This document shows, piece after piece, positions 34,413-44,930 of a DNA stretch of 64,000 bases (its first letter is position 1; each line of letters starts with the position of its first letter). Below the pieces are notes generated by a model that worked only from the letters and a program-made list of their open reading frames with translations, ran no database searches and was not told the DNA's origin. The position numbers and the translations under genes were made by a program. Source of the stretch: CAWCDJ01 sp963778675 (GTDB lineage Bacteria > Acidobacteriota > Terriglobia > Bryobacterales > Bryobacteraceae); NCBI GenBank assembly GCA_963778675.1, contig CAVZVI010000014.1, forward strand, positions 558,001 to 622,000, given 5' to 3'.

Positions 34413-35429
34413 ATGGTGCGGATCGGGCTGGTCGCGCTGTTGGCCGGAATGGCGATGTGCGCCACGGCCGAAGGCGGGCGCACGGTGCACGAAATCGTAC
34501 TGCTGGTGCGCGATGCCGCCCAGGCCAGGACTCCCGACGGGAAGGTCGCCAAGGAGCTGCGAAAATTTCAGCTCGCGGAGCGTGTGGATGACCACCTGAT
34601 CGAGGAACTGGTGAGCTCGGGCGCCGGGCCGAAGACCGAAGAGGAGCTCGACAAGCTGCGCGATCAGACCGCGGGGCTGCCGGAACCCGACCTGTCCGCG
34701 GATTTTCCGCACGGTCCGCCGCCCACGATCCCGCAACAACAGGCCATCGTCAACGCGGCCCGCGATCGCGCGCTCGATTACACGCACTCGCTCCCGGATT
34801 TCTTCTGCGATGAGGTCGTGCGGCGATATGAGAGCTACCGCGGCCGCTGGGAGCTGAAAGACACCCTCGATATCAAACTCACCTATTTCGAGCAGAAGGA
34901 AAAGTACGACCTGCTGCGCATCAACGGCCGGCTGACGATGCGAACCTTCGAGAGCGTGGGCGGCGCCCAGTCGCAGGGCGAGTTCGGCAGTCTGCTGGGT
35001 TCGCTATTCTCGGGCGATTCCGGCACTCGTTTTCGCTGGGACCACTGGACGACCTTGCGCGGCCGCCAGGCGCACGTCTTTCAGTTCCGGATTCTGGCGG
35101 CGCATTCCAGCTACCGGGTCGCGTTCCGTGAGGGCGGCGGCTCCATGATTTCCACGGTGACCGGACAGCACGGCTTTGTCTATATCGATCAGGACACGAA
35201 CTCCGTCCTGAAGGTTATTGGCGATGCGGATTCGATACCTCGCAGCTTCCCTGTGCAGATGGCCCGAACGGTACTCGACTTCGGGTTTACCGAAGTGGGC
35301 GGGAGAGAATTCCTCCTGCCGCTGCGCGCCGATGTCCGCATGGGCTCAAGCAACCTGTTGACCCGAAACGAGATGGAGTTTCGGGGGTACCGCAAGTTCG
35401 GGTCGGAAGCCACCGTCACGTTCCGTTAA
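34413..35429 (+). CDS. Secreted protein of unknown function
   Basis: A 338-aa protein with a signal peptide (MVRIGLVALLAGMAMCATA). The first hundred mature residues are helical and charged; the second part, from DYTHSLPDFFCDEVVRRYES onward, is beta rich and ends in TVTFR, resembling the many acidobacterial secreted proteins with a conserved LPNF-C opening. No catalytic motif recognised. Confidence 0.75.
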   Translation: MVRIGLVALLAGMAMCATAEGGRTVHEIVLLVRDAAQARTPDGKVAKELRKFQLAERVDDHLIEELVSSGAGPKTEEELDKLRDQTAGLPEPDLSADFPHGPPPTIPQQQAIVNAARDRALDYTHSLPDFFCDEVVRRYESYRGRWELKDTLDIKLTYFEQKEKYDLLRINGRLTMRTFESVGGAQSQGEFGSLLGSLFSGDSGTRFRWDHWTTLRGRQAHVFQFRILAAHSSYRVAFREGGGSMISTVTGQHGFVYIDQDTNSVLKVIGDADSIPRSFPVQMARTVLDFGFTEVGGREFLLPLRADVRMGSSNLLTRNEMEFRGYRKFGSEATVTFR

Positions 35430-35459
35430 CAGGACCGCGGCGGTGAGGGAGCAGGCCGG

Positions 35460-35858
35460 TCACCCCTGCAATTCCGAGAACACGCGCATCATGTCGCGGT
35501 GCGCCAGCACTACGCCCGCGTCGCGCTGCATGGCGTCCCAGTACCTCTTGCCGAAGCCGCCGCCGTTTTCCGAGGGCGACACCAGCTCGCGGGCCCGGGC
35601 TACCAGCTTTTCGGCTTCTTCGGGAGTCGGGGGCTCTTCGAAATCGAGGGTCTCGTCGATGAGCACGACGAACTGCGAAAGGTCGCGCAGCCAGGCAAAC
35701 CACGGGTCGTTCAGGACCAGGTTGAGGTATTGACCTGTCGTGGTGATGCGCTCGACATCCCTCTCGTAGGCGGCCTTCTCGGAATCGAGCAGGTGCTTAT
35801 GGAGGCGCAGCAGCCCATTACGGAGAGCGGTGAGACGGGCGGTAGTCGGATCGGCCAT
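35460..35858 (-). CDS. Conserved hypothetical helical protein
   Basis: A 132-aa soluble protein, mostly helical, starting MADPTTARLTALRNGLLRLHKHLLDSE. A conserved-looking segment PWFAWLRDLSQFVVLIDETLD is present. No signal peptide or cofactor motif. I recall similar proteins in proteobacteria and acidobacteria annotated only as hypothetical. Convergent with the secreted protein at 34413. Confidence 0.72.
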   Translation of the reverse strand: MADPTTARLTALRNGLLRLHKHLLDSEKAAYERDVERITTTGQYLNLVLNDPWFAWLRDLSQFVVLIDETLDFEEPPTPEEAEKLVARARELVSPSENGGGFGKRYWDAMQRDAGVVLAHRDMMRVFSELQG

Positions 35859-35943
35859 CGGTCTTTCATGGTATCGAAATTTTGTTCGTTTCCGTGCGAT
35901 TCGACCACACGCCGGCGCGGGATTTCCGTCAAACTAGTAAAAG

Positions 35944-36345
35944 ATGAGTTTTCTCGACAATCTCGAAAACAACCTCAAGAGTCTTGAGTCGCAGGCAGAG
36001 GGGCAGGAGGCGGTGGAGCGGCTGCGCCGCAGCCGGGAACGCGAGCGGGCCAGCGCCCAGGCGGCCGCGCCCTTCGCGGAACAGTTGAAAAAAGGGCCCT
36101 ACACCGAAGAGCTCTTGAAACAGGCGGCGCGGATCGGGTTCGCCCTGCGGACGAAGGTTCACGTGGCCTGGCTCGGTTCCACGCTGCGCCTGGAGGCGCG
36201 CGAGCGGAGGCTCGAGCTCCGGCCGACGCCTTCCGGCGTGGTCGCGGTCGAATTGGACCAGAACCGCGAGACCCGCGTCGAGCCGGTCGATCTCAAGGGC
36301 AGCCCCGAAGAGCTCTTGCGGCGCTGGCTCGCTCCCGCTGCCTGA
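35944..36345 (+). CDS. Conserved hypothetical protein with N-terminal coiled coil
   Basis: A 133-aa cytoplasmic protein. The first 60 residues form a charged helix (FLDNLENNLKSLESQAEGQEAVERLRRSR region). The C-terminal part has strands such as KVHVAWLGSTLRLEARERRLELRPTPSG. No recognised function. It may precede the Kir channel gene in one transcript (39 bp gap). Confidence 0.68.
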   Translation: MSFLDNLENNLKSLESQAEGQEAVERLRRSRERERASAQAAAPFAEQLKKGPYTEELLKQAARIGFALRTKVHVAWLGSTLRLEARERRLELRPTPSGVVAVELDQNRETRVEPVDLKGSPEELLRRWLAPAA

Positions 36346-36384
36346 TTCCCGCATCTCTTCCGGATCTCCTAAGATCGGATAGAT

Positions 36385-37296
36385 ATGCGGAGAGTGAGTT
36401 ACGACCCGGGCCTGACCGAGCGCTTCACCGGCACATTCCGCCGGGTGATCAACAAGGATGGCAGCTTCAACGTCCACCGGAGGGGTACATCCTGGCGAAA
36501 CGTCCACCCCTACTTGTACCTGATCAATATGCGCTGGGTGCCTTTTCTGTGGACGCTATTCTTCGGTTACCTGGTGGTCAACACGATTTTTGCGGTGCTT
36601 TACTACGCCATCGGCACGGAGCAGTTGCGGGGAGCCGAGGCGCTGACGGCCGGGCGGCGATTCCTGAACGCCTTTTTCTTCAGCGCCCATACCTTGACTA
36701 CGGTCGGGTACGGCAGCATATATCCGAAGGGGTTGGGCGCGGAGATCCTGTCTTCCGTCGAAGCCCTGGTTGGAGTGCTGGGCTTCGCGGTCGCCACCGG
36801 GCTGCTGTTCGGTCGCGTTTCGCGCCCGTCGGCGCGGATCGGGTTCAGCACGAATATCCTGGTGACGCCCTATCAGGATGCCACCAGCCTGCAATTCCGG
36901 GTGGTGAACCTGCGGCCGAACCTGTTGATGGAGCTGGAGGTGCGCACCCTGCTCATGCTGGTTGACGAAGATGGGGGCGGGCCCAAGCGGGTTTACAAAC
37001 AGTTGCGCATGGAGCGCGAACAGGTGCTGTTCATGCCGCTGACCTGGACGATCGTTCACCCGATCGACACAGAAAGCCCGCTGTGGCAGGTCACGGCGGA
37101 GCAACTGGCGCGGCAGCAGGCCGAGTTTCTGATTCTGATCAAAGGCTACGACGACACGTTCAGCCAGACCGTGCTGGTCCGGCACTCGTACCGCCACGAC
37201 GAAATGGTCTGGGGCAAGCACTTCGCCCCGGCGTTCTCCGTCGATGAACAGGGCGACATGGTGCTCGAGATACAAAAGGTCGGCGATATCGCTTAG
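36385..37296 (+). CDS. Inward-rectifier (KirBac-type) potassium channel
   Basis: A 303-aa membrane protein. Two transmembrane helices (about residues 52-76 and 122-146) flank the pore loop with the selectivity filter TVGYG (106-110). A slide helix precedes TM1 (NVHPYLYLINMRW) and a cytoplasmic immunoglobulin-like Kir domain follows (ISFSTNILVTPYQ-like segment, ARIGFSTNILVTPY; LTWTIVHPIDTESPLW). Function: K+ conduction across the inner membrane. Length matches KirBac proteins. Confidence 0.93.
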   Translation: MRRVSYDPGLTERFTGTFRRVINKDGSFNVHRRGTSWRNVHPYLYLINMRWVPFLWTLFFGYLVVNTIFAVLYYAIGTEQLRGAEALTAGRRFLNAFFFSAHTLTTVGYGSIYPKGLGAEILSSVEALVGVLGFAVATGLLFGRVSRPSARIGFSTNILVTPYQDATSLQFRVVNLRPNLLMELEVRTLLMLVDEDGGGPKRVYKQLRMEREQVLFMPLTWTIVHPIDTESPLWQVTAEQLARQQAEFLILIKGYDDTFSQTVLVRHSYRHDEMVWGKHFAPAFSVDEQGDMVLEIQKVGDIA

Positions 37297-37376
37297 CAGC
37301 TTGCCGGCGGAATCACCCCCAGATCGCGAAGAGAAGGCGAACCTCCGGGTTGCATGCGGAAATACTAAGTTTCTGT

Positions 37377-37382
37377 TAAAAT
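37377..37382 (+). promoter_or_regulatory. Candidate extended -10 promoter of gyrA
   Basis: TAAAAT preceded by TG one base upstream (TGTTAAAAT) lies 28 bp before the gyrA start in an AT-rich patch; no good -35 is seen at 17 bp, fitting an extended -10 promoter. Confidence 0.4.
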
Positions 37383-37409
37383 AGGACTTAACCCCAAAGA
37401 GGAGTCATC

Positions 37410-39941
<2,532 letters not shown>

Positions 39942-39959
39942 ACTAAGAGAGGGCTGCGT

Positions 39960-40805
39960 ATGGCTACATTAGTGGAACTGTCGGACCGGGCGCGTCTCGA
40001 GGAAAAGGAGGCGCGGCTCTTTGCGCACCTCGCGGGCATGGGCAAGGTGCTGGTGGCGTTCTCCGGCGGGACCGACTCCGCCTATCTCGCCTGGGCCGCC
40101 CACCGCGTGCTGGGAGCCAATGCCGTCGCCGTAACCGCCGATTCGGCTTCGCTCCCGGAGTCGCACAAGCGCGACGCCGAGGCCTTCGTCCGCGGCTTCG
40201 GCATCGTCCATGAGTACATCGAGACTCACGAGTTCGACAACCCGGAGTATCTGCGCAACGATCCGAACCGCTGCTTCCACTGCAAGGACGAGCTTTTCAC
40301 CCGTCTGGAAGAAGTGGGACGCGAGCGCGGGGTCCCGCACATCGTCTACGGCGTGAACATGGACGACCTCGGCGACTACCGTCCCGGGCAGAACGCCGCC
40401 CGCCAGCACGAGGTGGCATCGCCGCTGGCAGATGCCGGCCTCACCAAGGCGGAGATTCGCGAGCTTTCTCGCCGCGCCGGGTTGCCCACCTGGGACCGCC
40501 CCGCTTCAGCCTGTCTCAGTTCGCGCATCCCTTACGGAACCCCGGTGTCGATCGAAAACGTGAAGACCGTGGAATCGGGTGAAGAGCGGATCAAGGCGCT
40601 CGGGTTCCGCCAGTTCCGCGTACGCTTTCACGGAGAGGTGGTCCGCATCGAGATCGCGCCGGACGAACTCGACCGCGCCCTCACCCGCGACATGGCCCGG
40701 CAGTTCACCGCCATATTCAAAGGCTTGGGCTTCAAGTACGTGACGCTGGACCTGGAAGGCTACCGGCAGGGATCTCTGAACGAAGTCCTGCCGCTAAAAA
40801 AGTAG
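39960..40805 (+). CDS. larE: LarE-type ATP-dependent sacrificial sulfur transferase
   Basis: A 281-aa PP-loop protein. SGGTDS (35-40) binds ATP; Cys185 in RPASACLSSRIPYG corresponds to Cys176 of Lactiplantibacillus LarE, the residue that donates its sulfur during synthesis of the nickel-pincer cofactor. A CxxC pair, CFHC (105-108), is also typical. The partner genes larA, larB and larC are not in the window, so either they lie elsewhere or the protein serves another sulfur-transfer task. Confidence 0.9.
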   Translation: MATLVELSDRARLEEKEARLFAHLAGMGKVLVAFSGGTDSAYLAWAAHRVLGANAVAVTADSASLPESHKRDAEAFVRGFGIVHEYIETHEFDNPEYLRNDPNRCFHCKDELFTRLEEVGRERGVPHIVYGVNMDDLGDYRPGQNAARQHEVASPLADAGLTKAEIRELSRRAGLPTWDRPASACLSSRIPYGTPVSIENVKTVESGEERIKALGFRQFRVRFHGEVVRIEIAPDELDRALTRDMARQFTAIFKGLGFKYVTLDLEGYRQGSLNEVLPLKK

Positions 40806-40812
40806 GCCCGTC

Positions 40813-40926
40813 TCAGACGTCCTTGGGGGCGGACTTCCTTTTGTTCCTGCGCCGTAGAATCACGACTCCGACCAGAACGGCGGCAACCACGAACTCGACT
40901 ACTCGCAACACATCGTCTGGGCTCAC
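40813..40926 (-). CDS. Possible single-span small membrane protein
   Basis: A 37-codon frame from GTG 40926: a short acidic start, one hydrophobic stretch (VVEFVVAAVLVGVVILRRR) and a basic tail, which is a plausible membrane topology with the C-terminus in the cytoplasm. AAAGAGG lies directly upstream but is very close. Coding status uncertain. Confidence 0.35.
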   Translation of the reverse strand: MSPDDVLRVVEFVVAAVLVGVVILRRRNKRKSAPKDV

Positions 40927-40981
40927 GGCCTCTTTAGCTCCTGGACGGCCAGTATAGAATACCCGGCGGCTGGACTACCAG

Positions 40982-42718
40982 TTATCTTGAGAGAACTAAC
41001 CTTGCCGCTTTGAGTCCCCCGGCCCTCTGGATGCCTGGGACGAAGAACCCGTCGATATAATCCTGGTCGGTGCCTGTGAAGTGGCCGAGGCCAGCCTGGA
41101 GATCGATCTTTTCGCCCGCCACAGCGGCCGCAAATGTACACCACACGGCGGCTTTGCCGAGGCCCACCAGGCGAGTCCCGGGCGTCTTCAGCCAAGCCAG
41201 CGCGGTCAGGATATCCTGCACGCGGTTGGCGTCGTCCGACTTGTTGAAAGTGAGGAACATCGGCACCGAGCGGTTGCGCGGCGCCACGGCGCTCCCGGTC
41301 TGAAAGGCGTCGATCAGCAGGACGGAGCGGCCGGCCTGTACGAGGCGCTGGACCTCAGGCGACTTCCGGGCGGCTTCCGCGCCCTCGGGGCCCACCACCA
41401 GTGCCGGCGGATTCGCGCCTTTCAGCCAGATGCCGGGAATGCGGTCGCCGCGGCCCGGACGGCTGAGCAGGATCCGCTCGCCTTGCACTTCGCTGACCAC
41501 CCGGGACGGCCACTCGGCCGCCAGCGCATAGGTCAGCCGCTCGCGCTCGTCCCCGGTCTGCTCTTTGGAGAAACGAACCCATTCGTCGAAAACCTGTGAA
41601 AAGGAAATGGCGTTATCCGGGAGTTTCCGGTTGAACAGCGCCAGCATGTCGCCCAGTTTCTCGATCCGTACGGACTTCTCCTTGAACTTCGAAGAGTCGT
41701 CGATCCCCAGCACATGCTTGCCGAAGAAGGCATACGTGGCTTCGCGGTTCGGACGGTTGTAGTTGTGCGGAGCATCCTGGTAGAAGTAGGCGACGTTCCC
41801 GTCCTGGCCGTAGAGGTCGTAGATGGCGCGGACCGCGGGATATTCCTCCTTTTCCATGTTCTTCGTCCAGTCGCCGGTCGCGGCGCTCATGATCATCGGC
41901 TTGGGAGCCATCATCGACGCGATTTCGACGTTGTTGGTCCCGATCCGCAGGCCCGGCGCGTTCTCGCAGAGGGAGCCGCCCTGCATCAGAAAGGACACCA
42001 TGTTGGCCGGGGCGGAGAACTGGAGGCGGTCGTCCACCGCCTGCAGCATCATGGTCTGGGTGGCGCCGCCCGAAGCGCCCGTAATGCCGAGCTTGCCGCG
42101 ATTGACGCCCGGAAGCGATTCCAGAAAATCGAGTGCCCGGATCGAGTTCCACAACTGCAGTTGGAGCGGACCGAAGGCCCACAACTGCTCCACCGGCTTA
42201 TCCCCGAAATCGTGGGGCGTCTGGATGGTGTCGTCGTAGCCCACCATGTCGTAGGCGAACACCACGTAGCCCTGGCGCGCCAGGTTGATGCAGCGTGCGG
42301 GCACCGAGGCGATGTCGGTGTGCTCCAGGCGCCCGTAATTCCAGTGCCCGTGCGGCGAGAGCACCGCGGGAAAACCTTCCGGCGGCGCGGTTTTCAGCGG
42401 GCGGTAGAGGTTGCCGCCGAGATAGTAGCCGGGAAGCGTTTCGAGCAGAACCTTCTCGATGGAGTAGTCGCGATTCTCGATGCGTCCGAAGATCTGGGGG
42501 TGGAGGTCGTTTTTCGGAAACATCGGCAGCAGCCCGGCGGCGGAGAGAATCTGCTTGCGGAGAAACGCCTTTCGCGCCTGCCACTCGGCCAGCGTCCGGT
42601 AGGTCTTGGGCGCGAAGTGGGTATCGGTGTTGGGCGGATCGATATTGCGGGCGTCGCGCGCGGGAATCTGCGCCTGCGCCACCAGGCAAGCGGCGAACAC
42701 GGCCAGGAAGAAACGCAT
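40982..42718 (-). CDS. Secreted alpha/beta-hydrolase (acetylxylan-esterase-like)
   Basis: A 578-aa protein with a signal peptide (MRFFLAVFAACLVAQA). The nucleophile elbow is GITGASGGATQ, and the N-terminal fold (VLSPHGHWNYGR, FAYDMVGYDD) resembles the CE7/dienelactone hydrolase-like enzymes. A second, shorter hydrolase-like half follows (ALVVGPEGAEAARKS, SVLLIDAFQTG), suggesting a tandem arrangement. Likely removes ester groups from plant glycans. Follows the transporter gene after 26 bp. Confidence 0.8.
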   Translation of the reverse strand: MRFFLAVFAACLVAQAQIPARDARNIDPPNTDTHFAPKTYRTLAEWQARKAFLRKQILSAAGLLPMFPKNDLHPQIFGRIENRDYSIEKVLLETLPGYYLGGNLYRPLKTAPPEGFPAVLSPHGHWNYGRLEHTDIASVPARCINLARQGYVVFAYDMVGYDDTIQTPHDFGDKPVEQLWAFGPLQLQLWNSIRALDFLESLPGVNRGKLGITGASGGATQTMMLQAVDDRLQFSAPANMVSFLMQGGSLCENAPGLRIGTNNVEIASMMAPKPMIMSAATGDWTKNMEKEEYPAVRAIYDLYGQDGNVAYFYQDAPHNYNRPNREATYAFFGKHVLGIDDSSKFKEKSVRIEKLGDMLALFNRKLPDNAISFSQVFDEWVRFSKEQTGDERERLTYALAAEWPSRVVSEVQGERILLSRPGRGDRIPGIWLKGANPPALVVGPEGAEAARKSPEVQRLVQAGRSVLLIDAFQTGSAVAPRNRSVPMFLTFNKSDDANRVQDILTALAWLKTPGTRLVGLGKAAVWCTFAAAVAGEKIDLQAGLGHFTGTDQDYIDGFFVPGIQRAGGLKAARLVLSR

Positions 42719-42744
42719 GGATACAGGGTATTACAAAACCGGCC

Positions 42745-43980
42745 CTACACCTCGGCCGCCACTTCCACGGCCTTGCTTTGAATCCTCGCATTGCTGCGGA
42801 ACAGCAGCGCTACCAGCAGCAGGATGGCGAACGCTCCGGCGCCGGAGCTTAACCAGAAGTCCCTCCAGTTACGGGTGACGGTGGCGCCGTGGGTGGTCGA
42901 GAAGAAATCGACCGCCACGCCGGAGAGCAGGGATCCGGCGAACATTCCCACTCCGTAGGTCACGAATGTCAGGAATCCCTGCGCGGTCACCCGTAGCTCG
43001 GCCGGCGCTTCCTGGTCGGCGTAGAGTTGGCCCGTCATGAAGAAGAAGTCGAAGCACACCCCATGCAGCAGGATTGCCACGTAGAACATCCACATACCCG
43101 CACCGGCGTTGCCGTATGCCAAAAGGCCGTAGCGCAGCGACCAGGAGAGCAGTCCGACGAGCAGGATGGCGCGCACCGTGACGCGGCGGAAGATGAAGGG
43201 CATCAACAGCATCGCGGCGACCTCCGAAACCTGCCCCAGCGTCATCTTTCCGGCGGCGTTCTGCACCCCGACGTCGTTGAAGTAGGCGTTGGTGAATGAG
43301 AAATAGAAGGTCAGCGGGATGCATGCCAGGATCGACGCGATGATGAACACCAGGTACGTGCGCCGCTTCAGCATCACCAGCGCGTCCAGGCCGAGCACGT
43401 TGCGGACGGTCATCGGCTGCCCGCTTCCGGCCGGCGGGGTGTGCGGCAGGGTGAGGCTGTAGACCGCCATCAGGATCGACGCGCCGGCTGCCAATTCGAA
43501 CTGTGTCGCTTTCGCTTCGATCCCGAGATAGCCCACGATCTGACCGATAAAGATCCATCCGAACGTGGCGAATACACGGATCAGCGGGAACTGTTTGCCG
43601 GCGTCCTCGATCTGCTTGAGCGCCAGCGAATTGGTCAGCGCGATGGTGGGGAAGAAGCAGATGCAGTAGGCCAGCATGATGGTATAGACCGCGCTGAAGC
43701 TGGTGACGCGCGTCATCAGAAAGAGAAACACGGCTCCGATTAAGTGCAGCGAGGCCAAGATCTTCTCGGTGGCAAAGAAGCGGTCGGCGATGAGCCCGAC
43801 GAAGAACGGCGAGATCATGCTGGCGAGCGCGGCCGTCCCGAAGACCGCGCCGGTTTCCGTCCCGGAAAATTTCAGCGTGGCCGTCAGGTATGTGCCGATC
43901 GTGACGTACCATGCGCCCCAAACGACGTAGTTTAGGAACATCATGCCGCTCAGGCGCGCATTCCGGGAGAAGGAAGACAT
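42745..43980 (-). CDS. MFS transporter, nucleoside:H+ symporter type
   Basis: A 411-aa membrane protein with about twelve helices. The first segments (LSGMMFLNYVVWGAWYVTIGTYL) and RVFATFGWIFIGQIVGYL fit the NupG/XapB-like family, which imports nucleosides with protons; in Bacteroidetes and Acidobacteria similar proteins are found beside glycosidases, so another small solute is possible. It lies between HIT (21 bp) and the hydrolase (26 bp) in one direction. Confidence 0.85.
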   Translation of the reverse strand: MSSFSRNARLSGMMFLNYVVWGAWYVTIGTYLTATLKFSGTETGAVFGTAALASMISPFFVGLIADRFFATEKILASLHLIGAVFLFLMTRVTSFSAVYTIMLAYCICFFPTIALTNSLALKQIEDAGKQFPLIRVFATFGWIFIGQIVGYLGIEAKATQFELAAGASILMAVYSLTLPHTPPAGSGQPMTVRNVLGLDALVMLKRRTYLVFIIASILACIPLTFYFSFTNAYFNDVGVQNAAGKMTLGQVSEVAAMLLMPFIFRRVTVRAILLVGLLSWSLRYGLLAYGNAGAGMWMFYVAILLHGVCFDFFFMTGQLYADQEAPAELRVTAQGFLTFVTYGVGMFAGSLLSGVAVDFFSTTHGATVTRNWRDFWLSSGAGAFAILLLVALLFRSNARIQSKAVEVAAEV

Positions 43981-44001
43981 AGGGAGAGTGTAGCAGGCAG
44001 G

Positions 44002-44487
44002 TCAGGGGGTGGCGAAAGCGGCGCGGAGTTTCTCCCAGGTGACTTCGAGGTCCTCGGGAAGCACGCGGGTTTCGGCGGCGACCGTCATAAAATTCGTGTC
44101 GCCGGTCCAGCGCGGCAGCACGTGCATATGCAGATGGCCCGCGATCCCGGCGCCCGCGGCTTTCCCGAGGTTGATCCCCAGGTTCAACCCTTCGGGGTGG
44201 TACACTGCGCGCAAACGGCCTACCGAGTCGCGCGCCAGCGACATCATCTCGGACAAGGCCTCTGGCGAAAGCTCCTCGATGGACGCTACGTGCGCATACG
44301 GCACAACCATGATGTGCCCGCTGGTATAAGGAAACCGGTTCAGGATTACGTAATGATGCACGGCGCGGTGAACGACCAGGCTTGCGCGATCATCGGTGTC
44401 TTCCGCCGCCGCGCAGAACACACAATCCGAAGAGGTCCCCGAGTTGGTGACATATTGAAACCGCCAGGGGGTCCAGAGATAATCCAT
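44002..44487 (-). CDS. HIT-family nucleotide hydrolase
   Basis: A 161-aa protein with the histidine triad HLHMH (118-122). An N-terminal CVFC (22-25) with a further His (VVHRAVHHYVILN) forms the zinc site of this HIT subgroup (Ap4A-phosphorylase-like opening LWTPWRFQYV). Predicted to hydrolyse dinucleoside polyphosphates or nucleotidyl amides. Cytoplasmic. Confidence 0.92.
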   Translation of the reverse strand: MDYLWTPWRFQYVTNSGTSSDCVFCAAAEDTDDRASLVVHRAVHHYVILNRFPYTSGHIMVVPYAHVASIEELSPEALSEMMSLARDSVGRLRAVYHPEGLNLGINLGKAAGAGIAGHLHMHVLPRWTGDTNFMTVAAETRVLPEDLEVTWEKLRAAFATP

Positions 44488-44528
44488 GTCTATCGGGTCA
44501 GCCGGCCCGCCGGCCGCGGGTGTGTCTC

Positions 44529-44864
44529 CTAGGGATTGGGAACCTGCTCGGGCGTCGACTCGGGCGGGGTAGTGGACAGCGGCGCGGTGGAGTTGTTGAC
44601 TACGTCCTTCAGTTCCTTGCTCGGCTTGAAATATGGAATCTTCTTGGCGGGCACTTCCACCCGCGCGCCGGTCTTCGGGTTGCGGCCGATCCGGGGCTGT
44701 CTCTGGCGGGTCCGGAAACTTCCGAAACCGCGGATCTCGATCTTGTCGCCAGAGCGCAAAGAGCGCACGATACTGTCGAAGATCGCCTCCACGATGACCT
44801 CGGACTCTTTGCGGGTCATTTCCACCACTCGGGAGACTTCTTCAATCAGATCGGCCTTCGTCAT
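44529..44864 (-). CDS. HU/IHF-family DNA-binding protein
   Basis: A 111-aa protein, MTKADLIEEVSRVVEMTRKESEVIV, with the family signature GFGSFRTRQRQPRIGRNPKTG and the DNA-bending arm. An additional Ser/Thr/Pro-rich tail of about 18 residues is unusual. It directly follows rpsA, the same order as rpsA-ihfB in Proteobacteria, so an IHF-beta-like role in nucleoid structure is plausible. Start has AAGGAG upstream. Confidence 0.93.
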   Translation of the reverse strand: MTKADLIEEVSRVVEMTRKESEVIVEAIFDSIVRSLRSGDKIEIRGFGSFRTRQRQPRIGRNPKTGARVEVPAKKIPYFKPSKELKDVVNNSTAPLSTTPPESTPEQVPNP

Positions 44865-44900
44865 CGGATTCTCCTTGGTGTCAATCGGTTACGAAACCGC

Positions 44901-44929
44901 AGTATCGCTTGATTACAGGAAATTTGCAA
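44901..44929 (-). promoter_or_regulatory. Candidate promoter of HU/IHF gene
   Basis: On the minus strand TTGCAA (44924-44929), a 17-nt spacer and GATACT (44901-44906) lie in the 66-bp gap between rpsA and the HU gene, about 37 bp before its start. It would allow separate expression of HU. Confidence 0.45.
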
Positions 44930-44930
44930 G

